From positions 404,192-468,191 of the forward strand of contig SJCO01000002.1 in NCBI GenBank assembly GCA_005217565.1: DNA of 64,000 nt, written 5' to 3'. Shown piece after piece: positions 18,544 through 28,125 of the stretch; position 1 is the stretch's first letter; every line of letters starts with the position of its first letter. This DNA comes from Puteibacter caeruleilacunae. Its GTDB lineage: Bacteria; Bacteroidota; Bacteroidia; Bacteroidales; Prolixibacteraceae. The notes beneath the pieces are model-generated. The model saw nothing but the letters and a program-made list of their open reading frames with translations. It searched no databases and was not told the DNA's origin. The position numbers and the translations under genes are program-made.

Positions 18544-19794
18544 GTGGATGTTTTTAATAAAATAAAGACCGATAAAGGAAATATCGGACAATATGCAAAA
18601 CAAGCACATGGATATTTTGCATTCCCTAAATTAGAAGGAGAAATTGCCGCACGAATGATGTTCCGAGGTAAAGAAGTTCTAACGTGGAGTTTGAATAACT
18701 ATCTTGGGCTTGCAAATCATCCAGAAGTAAGAAAGGCTGATGCCGATGCTGCTGCTGAATGGGGTCTTGCTTACCCTATGGGAGCAAGAATGATGTCGGG
18801 ACAAACTAACAAACATGAGGAATTAGAAAAAGCGCTTGCTGATTTCGTTGGAAAACCAGATGCATTCTTATTGAACTTCGGATACCAGGGAATGGTTTCT
18901 ATCATCGATGCATTAGTTAATCGTAACGACGTAATCGTTTATGATTCTGAATCACATGCATGTATCCTTGACGGCGTTAGATTGCATATGGGTAAACGCT
19001 ATGTGTACCCACACAACAATATTGAAAACCTAAAAATCCAGTTAAAGAGAGCAACTAAACTTGCTGAGCAAACTGGAGGAGGTATCCTTGTTATTACTGA
19101 AGGTGTATTCGGTATGTCTGGTGACCTTGGTAAGTTGGACGAGATCGTTAAATTAAAAGAAGAATTTAACTTCCGTTTGTTAGTTGACGATGCTCACGGA
19201 TTCGGTACAATGGGTAAAACTGGTGCTGGTACTCCTGAGGAATTAGGCGTAACTGAAGGTGTTGACGTATTATTCGGAACATTTGCTAAAGCGATGGCTG
19301 GAATTGGAGCTTTCGTTGCAGCAGAAGAGGAGGTATGTGATTACTTACGTTACAACATGCGTTCACAAACATTTGCGAAGTCACTTCCAATGCCTATGGT
19401 AGTTGGTGCATTGAAGCGATTAGAAATGTTGCGTAACGAACCAGAGCACAAAGAAAAACTTTGGACTATTGTTAATGCACTTCAAAAAGGATTAAAAGAG
19501 CAAGGATTTAACTTAGGTGTTACTGAATCACCTGTTACTCCTGTTTATCTTTCAGGTAGTGTAAACGAAGGAACAAACGTTGTTATGGACCTAAGAGAAA
19601 ACTACAACATTTTCTGTTCTATCGTTGTATATCCTGTAATACCTAAAGGAGAATTGCTTCTTCGTTTGATTCCAACTGCAATGCACAGCTTGGAAGATGT
19701 TGAATACACTATTAAGGCATTTGCTGATGTACGTCAGAAGCTTGAGGATGGTAAATATTCAACAACTCAATTTGCAAATGTATTTGGAGAATAA
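18544..19794 (+). CDS. PLP-dependent alpha-oxoamine synthase family enzyme (KBL/serine palmitoyltransferase-like)
   Basis: This 416-residue fold-type I PLP enzyme starts at GTG; the nearby ATG is out of frame. The Schiff-base lysine is Lys249 in GTFAKAMAGIG, with DDAHGFG upstream for the cofactor ring and SESHACILDG for stacking. The overall order matches 2-amino-3-ketobutyrate CoA ligase, AONS and serine palmitoyltransferase. Such an enzyme joins an amino acid to an acyl-CoA; in Bacteroidota relatives serve sphingolipid or sulfonolipid synthesis or glycine/threonine metabolism. The exact substrate is not decided by the sequence, and no sphingolipid gene lies nearby. It has its own strong promoter and a bidirectional terminator. 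Confidence 0.85.
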   Translation: MDVFNKIKTDKGNIGQYAKQAHGYFAFPKLEGEIAARMMFRGKEVLTWSLNNYLGLANHPEVRKADADAAAEWGLAYPMGARMMSGQTNKHEELEKALADFVGKPDAFLLNFGYQGMVSIIDALVNRNDVIVYDSESHACILDGVRLHMGKRYVYPHNNIENLKIQLKRATKLAEQTGGGILVITEGVFGMSGDLGKLDEIVKLKEEFNFRLLVDDAHGFGTMGKTGAGTPEELGVTEGVDVLFGTFAKAMAGIGAFVAAEEEVCDYLRYNMRSQTFAKSLPMPMVVGALKRLEMLRNEPEHKEKLWTIVNALQKGLKEQGFNLGVTESPVTPVYLSGSVNEGTNVVMDLRENYNIFCSIVVYPVIPKGELLLRLIPTAMHSLEDVEYTIKAFADVRQKLEDGKYSTTQFANVFGE

Positions 19795-19812
19795 TTCCAA
19801 ACATTACCATAT

Positions 19813-19846
19813 AAAAAAACCACCTGCAAATGTAGGTGGTTTTTTT
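19813..19846. terminator. Bidirectional terminator between convergent genes
   Basis: AAAAAAACCACCT pairs with AGGTGGTTTTTTT around an 8-base loop. It terminates the plus-strand gene ending at 19794 and trxB, which ends at 19865 on the minus strand. Confidence 0.93.
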
Positions 19847-19864
19847 ATATCTAAACTTTAAGTC

Positions 19865-20866
19865 TTAGCTTCTTTCCGACAACCATCTTTCAGCATCGAT
19901 AGCAGCCATACAACCAGATCCAGCAGCAGTCACAGCTTGACGGTAATGAGAATCTTGCACATCACCACAAGCAAATACACCTTCTACATTAGTTTTTGCC
20001 GATCCTGGCACAGTTTGAATATACCCTACTTCATCAGTATCGATATAATCAGCGAAGATATCTGAATTAGGTTTGTGTCCAATTGCAAGGAAGAATCCAT
20101 CAATTTTGATATTTACCTCTTCTTGCTCCTCAGTACCTTTATTTTTATAAAGAACAGCACCTTCAACAACACCATCTCCAGTCAATCCTTTAGTCTGATG
20201 TTTCCAAAGAACTTCGATATTAGGAGTATTTTTCACACGCTCAGCCATCACTTTTGATGCACGTAAAACATCACGACGAACGATCATGTAAACTTTGTTA
20301 CAAAGTCCAGCTAAATACAACGCTTCCTCAGCAGCAGTATCACCACCACCAACAACAGCAACATCTTTTCCTCTATAGAAGAAACCGTCGCAAGTTGCAC
20401 AAGCTGAGACTCCAGATCCTGCATATTTTTGCTCATCTTCCAATCCCAAATACTTAGCAGTAGCACCAGTAGCAATGATTACAGTCTCCGCCTCAATCAC
20501 TTTGTTACCATCTACAGTAACCTTATGAGGATAACCAGAGAAATCAGCTGCAGTAGCATATCCGAAACGAATATCAGTTCCAAAACGAGCTGCTTGACCT
20601 TTCAAATCTTCCATCATAACAGGTCCAGTTACACCTTCAGGATAACCTGGAAAGTTTTCAACCTCGGTAGTTGTAGTCAACTGACCACCAGGCTGTAATC
20701 CTTCGTACATTACTGGGCTTAGGTTAGCTCTTGCTGCATAAATTGCTGCAGTATATCCAGCAGGTCCAGATCCAATGATTAAACATTTTACTTTCTCAAC
20801 CTCAGCATTATCAGCTGCTTTTTTTTGTGGCTCCTCACCTAAATCCATTGATTTAAATAGTTCCAT
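19865..20866 (-). CDS. trxB: Thioredoxin reductase
   Basis: This 333-residue flavoprotein has the FAD-binding GSGPAG at residues 32-37, the redox-active CATC at 156-159, NADPH-binding GGGDTAAEEALYL, and the C-terminal FAD motif FACGDV. It reduces thioredoxin with NADPH in the cytoplasm. The N-terminus carries about 25 charged residues ahead of the usual start. No other in-frame ATG before the FAD motif fits better than Met7, so a shorter start is possible. It is convergent with the alpha-oxoamine synthase gene. Confidence 0.97.
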   Translation of the reverse strand: MELFKSMDLGEEPQKKAADNAEVEKVKCLIIGSGPAGYTAAIYAARANLSPVMYEGLQPGGQLTTTTEVENFPGYPEGVTGPVMMEDLKGQAARFGTDIRFGYATAADFSGYPHKVTVDGNKVIEAETVIIATGATAKYLGLEDEQKYAGSGVSACATCDGFFYRGKDVAVVGGGDTAAEEALYLAGLCNKVYMIVRRDVLRASKVMAERVKNTPNIEVLWKHQTKGLTGDGVVEGAVLYKNKGTEEQEEVNIKIDGFFLAIGHKPNSDIFADYIDTDEVGYIQTVPGSAKTNVEGVFACGDVQDSHYRQAVTAAGSGCMAAIDAERWLSERS

Positions 20867-20914
20867 AATTGTGTTAAGTTATATACGTTTTTATTTATTC
20901 AAATTTTCTCGATT

Positions 20915-20944
20915 CAAAATTAAGAAATCCACAGGGAATACAAG
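20915..20944 (-). promoter_or_regulatory. Possible trxB promoter
   Basis: Minus strand CTTG (20944-20941), 18 bp, TAATTTTG (20922-20915), which matches TAnnTTTG. The spacing to the gene leaves a leader of about 40 bases. Confidence 0.45.
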
Positions 20945-21046
20945 CTGATATAAATTACTTTTAACAACCGATAATTTTTTTCTATCAACTTGTAGTCTGT
21001 ATTGCAGAAGTATAGCCGATTTCGGCGTACAATAAGACATTTTATA

Positions 21047-21078
21047 TTTGCATAATATTGGATTCTTACATACTTTTG
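21047..21078 (+). promoter_or_regulatory. tRNA-Pro promoter
   Basis: TTTG at 21047-21050, 20 bp, TACTTTTG at 21071-21078, 13 bp before the tRNA. The -7 box is identical to that at 18508. Confidence 0.75.
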
Positions 21079-21091
21079 CAGCCATATCAAT

Positions 21092-21166
21092 CGGGGTGTA
21101 GCTCAGCCAGGTTAGAGTACACGTCTGGGGGGCGTGGGGTCGGAAGTTCGAATCTTCTCACCCCGA
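21092..21166 (+). tRNA. tRNA-Pro (anticodon GGG)
   Basis: A full cloverleaf is visible: acceptor CGGGGTG with CACCCCG, D arm GCTC/GAGT, anticodon arm CACGT/GCGTG with loop CTGGGGG (anticodon GGG), and T arm with TTCGAAT. The discriminator base is A and CCA is not encoded. A promoter lies directly upstream and a strong terminator 15 bp downstream. Confidence 0.96.
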
Positions 21167-21180
21167 CATTGATTAACAGA

Positions 21181-21212
21181 GGGTTAGCAAGAAGTTGCTA
21201 ACCCTTTTTTTT
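21181..21212 (+). terminator. Terminator of tRNA-Pro
   Basis: A perfect 10-bp stem GGGTTAGCAA / TTGCTAACCC with a 4-base loop is followed by eight T residues. Confidence 0.95.
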
Positions 21213-21572
21213 GTGCGGTTTAAACATTTACTACATTAAAACCACGTTTTTTACACCAATTAGCACAGCACAACACACGCATGTTGGGAGGGTGAAAATG
21301 CAGTTCCATCTTCTGAAGAGAAAAAAACATATACATTTTGTTTTAAGCAAGAAGCTTAAATCTTATAGCCGGGAAAGGATAATAGGAGATATCAGACCAA
21401 TGTAAAGACATTTGTTATGTCTTGTATTCAATCAAAACAAATTAATTCAGAAAGCAAACAGAAGGAAACAATCAGGGAAAAAACACTTTAATAATCCTAT
21501 TTACAAGTAGGATGCGCAAATATCTTCATGGCGCGCCTAATTCATTCAATTAAAATAAGTGGAAATCCGCTT
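21213..21572. other. Non-coding gap between tRNA-Pro and the polysaccharide locus
   Basis: AT-rich with a few short frames lacking any recognizable protein pattern. A small inverted repeat (ATCCTA/TAGGAT, about 21494-21513) is the only structure seen. No copy of the tRNA 3' end, integrase or transposase was found, so there is no direct sign of a tRNA-targeted insertion. Confidence 0.6.
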
Positions 21573-21578
21573 TTTTTT

Positions 21579-21621
21579 GAAAAAGAAGCAAGAAACAACC
21601 AGAAACAAGGCTGTTTCTTGC
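21579..21621 (-). terminator. Terminator of the susCDsusCD operon
   Basis: On the minus strand GCAAGAAACA pairs perfectly with TGTTTCTTGC across a 14-base loop and is followed by TTCTTTTTC. It lies about 40 bp after the stop of the last susD gene. Confidence 0.8.
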
Positions 21622-21658
21622 TAATCTTATAATACAGAATGGAATAAAAGTAAGATCA

Positions 21659-23329
21659 TTAATCCCAACCTTTATTTTGTTTTAAATTCTCATTTATAAA
21701 CAATTCCTCTTCAGGGAAAGGATATAAGTACATCTTATCATTCCAATAACGCTCCTGAAGACGAAGTTTTTCATATGAGAATCCTTCACCTTTAGTGATT
21801 TTCACCCCATAAATATTCTTTACATCTTCACTATCCGCAATTTTCCATCTACGAATATCCCAAAAACGGTGCCCCTCAAAAGCCAATTCAACACGTCTCT
21901 CATTACGAACTTTTTGAGTAAAGTCATCTCCTGTTTCTTCTACAGCTGGCATAGTTGCACTTGATCGAATAATATTTAATGCCTCACGTGCACTCATCGG
22001 ACACCCCTCTCCTGCGGCATCAGGACCAACCCATTCATTCATTGCTTCCGCATAATTCAACAGAATTTCTGCATAACGAAAAATCACATAATGGTGCTCA
22101 ATTTTGTTTGGTTTAGTCGGACTCAAAGAAACATTAGGATTTACATTTTTTCTCAGGTAATATCCAGTTGTCGTTGAGCCTTCCAGAATTTTATGTTTAC
22201 CACCTTCTTCTATCTTAATTCTCTTCCCCCATTTCGAGCGATTCACAATAACATTGATATAAAGTCTAGGATCTCTCGTTTCCTTCTTGCTACTGTTAAA
22301 ATAAATATTCTGAACATGCTCAGGATTATTCCAATCAAAGGCTTCACCATTCTTCATTTCATATGCATCCACCAAATTTTGAGTAGGAGTATTCCCTCCT
22401 TTAGCTCCTTCTACACCCATCGGTTGATTTTGTGCTTCAAATGAATTTGTTTTTGATTCATCAAGCTTTGCAAATATTAATTGAGATGAATTAAGAATTG
22501 TATTTCCTCCCAATTGATCAAACAATGGATCTGAAGTGACAAGAGGTAAATTATACCAACCTTTTTCAATGATAGCATAAGCAGCTTTAGCTGCCTCTGC
22601 CCACTTACCTTTATCATTAGCTGCATTATGCAGCGGACTTGCACCATAAAGTAAAGCTCGCGATTTTAGCGCCATTACAGTTCCTCGTGTTGCTCTTCCA
22701 ACATCACCCCAAAAATCCTCCTGATTTACAGGAAGCGATGAAGCAATCTCGTCACATTCTTTTACAACAAAAGCTAATACATCATCGAATGGTGTCATGG
22801 AAACTCTATTGATTTCTTCAGAATCATAGGTTCTTGTTAATAGAGGTATATCTCCATACCTTTTAGCCAGCTCAAACACATAAAACGCCCGTAAAAATCT
22901 TACTTCATAAACAAATTTAGATGCCTTTCCTGAGATCTCATCAAAATTGTCGTTATACTCAAAGCGATCTAATGCTGTTGGATCGTAGTTTTCCAGAAAA
23001 GAGTTCGCTGCTCGTATTGCATCGAAATATTTCCATCCATCATCAATTCTATTAGAGGGACTCCATAATCCATTACAGATATGATAGATATTATTATCCT
23101 CCCATGTAAACACTGAATTATCAGTTGCAGATTCTAACAAAGCTCCATTTACGTTTCCAAAATCGGAAGGCAAAAATGTATACATATAAGACACAAGTCC
23201 GTTTAGATTATCAAAATATGAGTAAGCTTCCTCCTGATTTTTTCCTGCCGTTTTGTCATAATCTAAATAGTCACATCCACTTAGAAACACAACCATTCCT
23301 ATTATAAAAATATATTTTGCCATTTTCAT
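21659..23329 (-). CDS. SusD/RagB-family lipoprotein (second pair)
   Basis: This 556-residue lipoprotein has lipobox FLSGC near residue 19. Features of SusD are the N-terminal helical binding region (NNIYHICNGLW, RAANSFLENYD, KFVYEVRFLRAFYVFELAKRYGDIPL) and the C-terminal RRVELAFEGHRFWDIRRWKIA. Asn/Trp-rich loops in the first 130 residues would contact the ligand. It starts 7 bp after its SusC partner and ends the four-gene operon before a terminator. It likely caps the 993-residue receptor. Confidence 0.95.
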   Translation of the reverse strand: MKMAKYIFIIGMVVFLSGCDYLDYDKTAGKNQEEAYSYFDNLNGLVSYMYTFLPSDFGNVNGALLESATDNSVFTWEDNNIYHICNGLWSPSNRIDDGWKYFDAIRAANSFLENYDPTALDRFEYNDNFDEISGKASKFVYEVRFLRAFYVFELAKRYGDIPLLTRTYDSEEINRVSMTPFDDVLAFVVKECDEIASSLPVNQEDFWGDVGRATRGTVMALKSRALLYGASPLHNAANDKGKWAEAAKAAYAIIEKGWYNLPLVTSDPLFDQLGGNTILNSSQLIFAKLDESKTNSFEAQNQPMGVEGAKGGNTPTQNLVDAYEMKNGEAFDWNNPEHVQNIYFNSSKKETRDPRLYINVIVNRSKWGKRIKIEEGGKHKILEGSTTTGYYLRKNVNPNVSLSPTKPNKIEHHYVIFRYAEILLNYAEAMNEWVGPDAAGEGCPMSAREALNIIRSSATMPAVEETGDDFTQKVRNERRVELAFEGHRFWDIRRWKIADSEDVKNIYGVKITKGEGFSYEKLRLQERYWNDKMYLYPFPEEELFINENLKQNKGWD

Positions 23330-23336
23330 TGATTTC

Positions 23337-26318
23337 TTATTTTAGTTTGATATTTAGTCCGACATAGCATGAAAACATGTCAGGATACCCCATAGTGACA
23401 TCTTCACAATTGAAGTATTTAATTTTATCAATAGAGAATACATTTTGCGCTCTGGCATAAATCTGTAAATTCTTGACTTTTAGCTTTTGTGCTAAATTTT
23501 CAGGAAAATTATAATAGACATTTAGGTTTCTTAGCTTTATGAAAGAACCATCTTTAATCCATTGTGTACTTCCTTGATAATTATTGGCATTTTCTAACGT
23601 CGAAAGACGAGGAGCATTTGCGATATCTTTTGTCTCTTCTGTCCAGCGAACTTTATCTTCCAGGTACCAGGTAGATATATTTGATTTTCCCTTTTTTAAC
23701 GGCTGATGTATACTACTCACATTTAAAACCTTAGTAATTCCACTTACACCTTGAAAAACCGCATCTACACCGAAACCTTTATATTCAACTCCAAAATTCA
23801 ATGCAAATAACATCTCAGGAACTGTCGTTGATTTGCCAATAGCGATTCTATCTTTCGAGTCAATCTTCCCATCGTTGTTCTGATCCTTATACTTTACATC
23901 TCCCGGTCGAACTACAGAAAAGGTCTGCTCTGGACTATTTTCAATATCGGCTTGATCATTAAAATATCCAATGGCCTCCAGACCGAAATATTGCCCTACT
24001 TTGTGACCTTTCCTATACAAATAGTCATAAGGCATGAATGCTTCCCCATTTTCGTCAATCTTACTATCATTTAAAGCCAGGTTCGCATTAATTTTATAAC
24101 GGAAATCTTTCTTCTGTTGGTACCAGCCTAAGTTCATCTCAACACCACTTCGGCTAACTTCACCAATATCACTTTTTGACAGATTAACACCTAGCATATC
24201 TGAAGTCTTATGATTGGTCACCAAAATATCGGTACGTCGATCATGATAGGCATCAATACTAAATGTCAAGTTCTTAAACATATCTAGGTCAATACCAACA
24301 TTTACCATTTGTGACGTTTCAGGATCCAGTCCATTCAAAGGAAGTCTACTTTCTTTGATACCCCTAACAACTGTTAAACTTTCGCCAAATGGATAACCTG
24401 AAGCTCCTGACCAATAATATTTTCCCAATCCATAAACTAAATTGTTATCAAGTGCTGATTTTCCCCATGACATCCTTAGCTTAAGTAAGTCAATTGCATT
24501 AGCATCCTCCATAAAGGATTCTTTGGCAATATTCCATGCAGCAGAAACAGCGGGATAAAATCGGAAACGATCTCCGTCTAAAAGTTTGCTAACACCAAAA
24601 TAGTTAGCAACTACATCAAGCATATATTTTCCTTTGTAATTATACCCTGCACTGGATAATATACTTTGACGATAGTTGGCCATATTTCGCCCAAATTCCT
24701 CATCCATCCATTGTCGATATCCCACCTTTCCAGTAATATGATGATCATTGAAAATTCGATCATATCCTAGTTGTGCCTGGAAATTTGCTCGGATTTGCTG
24801 TGCATATAATCCACTATCGGTTATCTGAAGTGTACTGTTGGTCCCAAATTGTTCACTTTCTTTATTACCTTCACCTGAAAGATAATTTATCTCATAAACG
24901 TAAGATTTACTCCCAACTTCTCTAAAAATCGCAAAATTATCATAGGCAACAGCAACCTCTGCATTTAATCCATTGATGAAGGATGAAAGGTCTTGTGTTA
25001 ACTTAAGATCAGCTGTTAAAAATCGACTATTATCTTTAACAAATCCAACATCTGCGATTTCAGCAATTGGATTCATTTTAAATAGATTGTTACTTCCCCA
25101 TTCCCCTGATGCTGTCTTAATAGGAAATGCTATAGCTGGAACTTTGTAGAGATTCTTGAATATTTTTTCAATTTCAGTATTAGGTCTATTATCCTCTTCA
25201 ATACGACCAAAAACGCCAAATTTTAACTGTGTCCCAGGATGAATATCTACATCTAAATTCATTCTCAAGTTCAACTTATAATTATGCAACTGAGAATCAT
25301 ATCTATCAGAATATTCTGTATACGTTTCGTTCAAAATTCCAAAACTGTTTTGATATTCAACCATTGAATAATAACGAGTCTTTTTTCCACCACCTCTTAA
25401 ACTCAGATTAAACTGATTGCTATGGCTGATATTACGTGTAGCTTCTTTTACCCATTCTACATTTGGATAAAGGTCTTGATCACCAGTTGCTGCAACATTT
25501 TTCCATTCTTCAATATCATATTGCGAAGGTAAACCATCATAATATAATGCCTCTTCCTGAGCCTCAATATAAGTTAAGCCATCCGCCATCTCTGGCTCAT
25601 TTATTGCAAAATTAATTCCATGTCGATAGTTAACATCAATATTAAAAGAGGTGTAATCCCCCCGTTTAGTATTGATTAGTATTACACCGTTAGCACCATT
25701 AGCTCCCCAAAGAGCTGTTCCTGCAGCATCTTTCAGGATCTGCACTGACTCAACCTCTTCTAACGATACGGTAGATAATTCTCGAGGAAAACCATCAACA
25801 ATAACCAATGGTTCCCCAGTACCTAGACCTCCGTTTCCTCGTATATTAAGACTCGCTGTTTCTTGCCATCCGACATTCTGTTTTGCATACAAACCCGCCA
25901 CAAGTCCATATAAAGCATTATCCAACTGCATGGTTGCGCTCTTAGCAATTAAATCTTTATCAATTGTAGATACTGCTTGAGTCATATCACCTCGTGATTT
26001 TCCCAATAATCCCATATCAATAAATGCATCATCTTGCTTATCTAAAACAACCTCCATTGTTGTATTTAGGGCTTTAACCTGTTTTCTAATTCCTCCAGCC
26101 GTTTGTATTTGAATATAGGCTCCTGGCTCAACATCCAATACAAAGATTCCATCTTCATTTGAGATACAGTTATTGCTGCTCTTGCCGACTTCCAAAACTT
26201 TTATACCTGCTAATGGCTTGCCTTGTGAATTTTTTATTACACCATTCAATGCCTCCTGCCCTATTGCATTAAGAGCAAGCATTAAAAAAGCTGTAATTGC
26301 ATATAATATTTTGTTCAT
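23337..26318 (-). CDS. SusC-type TonB-linked receptor (second pair)
   Basis: This 993-residue outer membrane receptor has a signal peptide (to about residue 20), a carboxypeptidase-regulatory-like domain (LNGVIKNSQGKPLAGIKVLEVG), then a plug domain with DNALYGLVAGLYAKQNVG and ILKDAAGTALWGANGANGV, and a barrel. The box usually reading LYG is LWG here. The N-terminal Ig-like domain is shorter and less like the usual DGxPLPGAxV form, so this receptor differs clearly from the 1090-residue one in the same operon. The two pairs may take different products of the same glycan. Confidence 0.95.
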   Translation of the reverse strand: MNKILYAITAFLMLALNAIGQEALNGVIKNSQGKPLAGIKVLEVGKSSNNCISNEDGIFVLDVEPGAYIQIQTAGGIRKQVKALNTTMEVVLDKQDDAFIDMGLLGKSRGDMTQAVSTIDKDLIAKSATMQLDNALYGLVAGLYAKQNVGWQETASLNIRGNGGLGTGEPLVIVDGFPRELSTVSLEEVESVQILKDAAGTALWGANGANGVILINTKRGDYTSFNIDVNYRHGINFAINEPEMADGLTYIEAQEEALYYDGLPSQYDIEEWKNVAATGDQDLYPNVEWVKEATRNISHSNQFNLSLRGGGKKTRYYSMVEYQNSFGILNETYTEYSDRYDSQLHNYKLNLRMNLDVDIHPGTQLKFGVFGRIEEDNRPNTEIEKIFKNLYKVPAIAFPIKTASGEWGSNNLFKMNPIAEIADVGFVKDNSRFLTADLKLTQDLSSFINGLNAEVAVAYDNFAIFREVGSKSYVYEINYLSGEGNKESEQFGTNSTLQITDSGLYAQQIRANFQAQLGYDRIFNDHHITGKVGYRQWMDEEFGRNMANYRQSILSSAGYNYKGKYMLDVVANYFGVSKLLDGDRFRFYPAVSAAWNIAKESFMEDANAIDLLKLRMSWGKSALDNNLVYGLGKYYWSGASGYPFGESLTVVRGIKESRLPLNGLDPETSQMVNVGIDLDMFKNLTFSIDAYHDRRTDILVTNHKTSDMLGVNLSKSDIGEVSRSGVEMNLGWYQQKKDFRYKINANLALNDSKIDENGEAFMPYDYLYRKGHKVGQYFGLEAIGYFNDQADIENSPEQTFSVVRPGDVKYKDQNNDGKIDSKDRIAIGKSTTVPEMLFALNFGVEYKGFGVDAVFQGVSGITKVLNVSSIHQPLKKGKSNISTWYLEDKVRWTEETKDIANAPRLSTLENANNYQGSTQWIKDGSFIKLRNLNVYYNFPENLAQKLKVKNLQIYARAQNVFSIDKIKYFNCEDVTMGYPDMFSCYVGLNIKLK

Positions 26319-26344
26319 AACTAAGTTTTAAAATCTGTTAATCG

Positions 26345-28114
26345 TTACCATCCTGGATTCTGAACAAGTCCATACTTTTTATTTACTTCACTCATTGGGA
26401 AAGGAAGTAAGTACCAATTGTCTTTCCACAGATACTTTATGTCATCACGTACACTAACATTGTAGTTGAATTTCAATGGAGACTGTCCTGCTATGGTTGT
26501 TTCTAACATCTCCATCGGACGGCTTACCCAATCCCCTCGTTTATTTCTGACAATATCAAAATAACGGACTTCCTCCTGACCAAACTCTCTAGCACGTTCA
26601 TCCATTAGAAATTGCCACAAATCTTCACCAGGACTAACATCATTTGAGGTTACATCTGGAAGACCTGCACGATTTCGAACAATGTTCAAATAGTCGTAAG
26701 CATCTCTACCCTGTTGATCCTTTACAGTAGCTTTTCCAAGCTGATTCATTACTTCAGCCATCCCTAAATAGATTTCAGGAATTCGAATAAGTGGACAGGA
26801 ATATGGTTTATTATGCACTTCATTAGACTTATCACGAACAAACTTTCGGAATCCATATCCATATTGAGTTTTCTTACCCACTTTTGATCCAGAGCCATAG
26901 CCTTCACGGCCACCATTGTATACCTCGGACTTTCTTCCTTGCCACTTATCTCGATTCACCAGTAATGTTTCATACAATCGTGCATCACGAGTTGGATTAC
27001 CGTTATCATCAAAAAACGGATTTGCAGCATGAACAGGATTATTCCAATCAAAATCAGTTCCATCTTTCCATTGAAACATATCAGCATAATTTCCTCGAGG
27101 AGCTCCGTATCCACCTTCATACATACGAAATGGCTTATACCATCTTAAATAAATCGCCCATCTAAATGATACCATTATTGCTTCATGTGAACCTTTCACA
27201 AAATAACCTTTCACATAATCCTCTTGAGGATCTCCAGAATTCTCAATCTGATAGTAGTTCCCATTCTGATTGTTTAGCTCCAGGAATTCAATACCTGCCT
27301 TCATTGCAGTTTCCCATCGCTCCTGCTGGAAGTCTCCATACCAGGTCAATTTTAAATCAGCAGCTTCACCTGCCATATAAGGCTGAGTGCTATTAAACAG
27401 AGGACTTGCAGCAAAATGTAGCAATCTAAATTTTAAAGCCTTAGCAACAGCTGCTGTCATATGACCAAATTCCTCGTTAGTGGTTGTCCAAGGTAAATCT
27501 TTTGCAGCCTCGTCTAGCAATAATACTGTTGAATCAACAGTTTCCTCAACCGTCATTCGTGGCAGATTAAAATCTTCCTCTGCTGTATATGCATGATCAA
27601 TCAAAGGAACACCACCAAAGAATCTTAGCATCTGAATGTAATGCATGGCTATTATCACTTTGACTTCTGCTTTTCTGATTTTCTTCTCCTCTGCACTCAT
27701 ATCCGGAACTTTATCAACATTTTCCAAATAGATATGAGCCTTACGTATCCCAAAAGTTGGATCCCCCAGAATCTCTTTATGCGATATTTGATAAGGGAAA
27801 CAATGTCTTCCACTACTCGCAGTTACAGCTCCAGTTACCCATGATAACCTTTCTGTATAACCAATATCAGAGAAAACATCCAAAATAAATCCTTCAGGAT
27901 TATAGCCCCCCAGTGTAGGCATAAAATCTGGTAATGATTTATAAACTTGGTTTAATGCCTGATCTGCATATGCTTTCTGTGCAAAAACAGAATCAACAGA
28001 TAATTCATCACTTACCGGTTTTTCAAGAAAATCTTCTCCAAACTTTAAATCTTCACAGGCAATACTGCCAAACAAGATTATAAGTAACGCTATTATATTA
28101 TAATATCTTTTCAT
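26345..28114 (-). CDS. SusD/RagB-family lipoprotein (first pair)
   Basis: This 589-residue lipoprotein has lipobox Cys20 (FGSIAC), followed by SusD features: HYIQMLRFFGGVPLIDHAYTAEEDFNLPRMTVEE and a C-terminal ERAREFGQEEVRYFDIVRNKRGDW. It is encoded 11 bp after the 1090-residue SusC and should cap it. Much of its surface is rich in Trp/Tyr (RWAIYLRWYKPFRMYEGGYGAPRGNY), as expected for carbohydrate stacking. Confidence 0.95.
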   Translation of the reverse strand: MKRYYNIIALLIILFGSIACEDLKFGEDFLEKPVSDELSVDSVFAQKAYADQALNQVYKSLPDFMPTLGGYNPEGFILDVFSDIGYTERLSWVTGAVTASSGRHCFPYQISHKEILGDPTFGIRKAHIYLENVDKVPDMSAEEKKIRKAEVKVIIAMHYIQMLRFFGGVPLIDHAYTAEEDFNLPRMTVEETVDSTVLLLDEAAKDLPWTTTNEEFGHMTAAVAKALKFRLLHFAASPLFNSTQPYMAGEAADLKLTWYGDFQQERWETAMKAGIEFLELNNQNGNYYQIENSGDPQEDYVKGYFVKGSHEAIMVSFRWAIYLRWYKPFRMYEGGYGAPRGNYADMFQWKDGTDFDWNNPVHAANPFFDDNGNPTRDARLYETLLVNRDKWQGRKSEVYNGGREGYGSGSKVGKKTQYGYGFRKFVRDKSNEVHNKPYSCPLIRIPEIYLGMAEVMNQLGKATVKDQQGRDAYDYLNIVRNRAGLPDVTSNDVSPGEDLWQFLMDERAREFGQEEVRYFDIVRNKRGDWVSRPMEMLETTIAGQSPLKFNYNVSVRDDIKYLWKDNWYLLPFPMSEVNKKYGLVQNPGW

Positions 28115-28125
28115 TCTTTCTTAGT

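Noticed and set aside
20254-20457. Plus-strand frames opposite trxB, including a His/Gln-rich one
   Set aside because: They are antisense shadows of a well-recognized gene, with low-complexity composition.
21211-21405. Short open frame after the tRNA terminator
   Set aside because: It has no recognizable protein features, no promoter, and lies in AT-rich DNA.
21092-21658. Integrated element with tRNA-Pro as attachment site
   Set aside because: No second copy of the tRNA 3' end and no integrase in the window.
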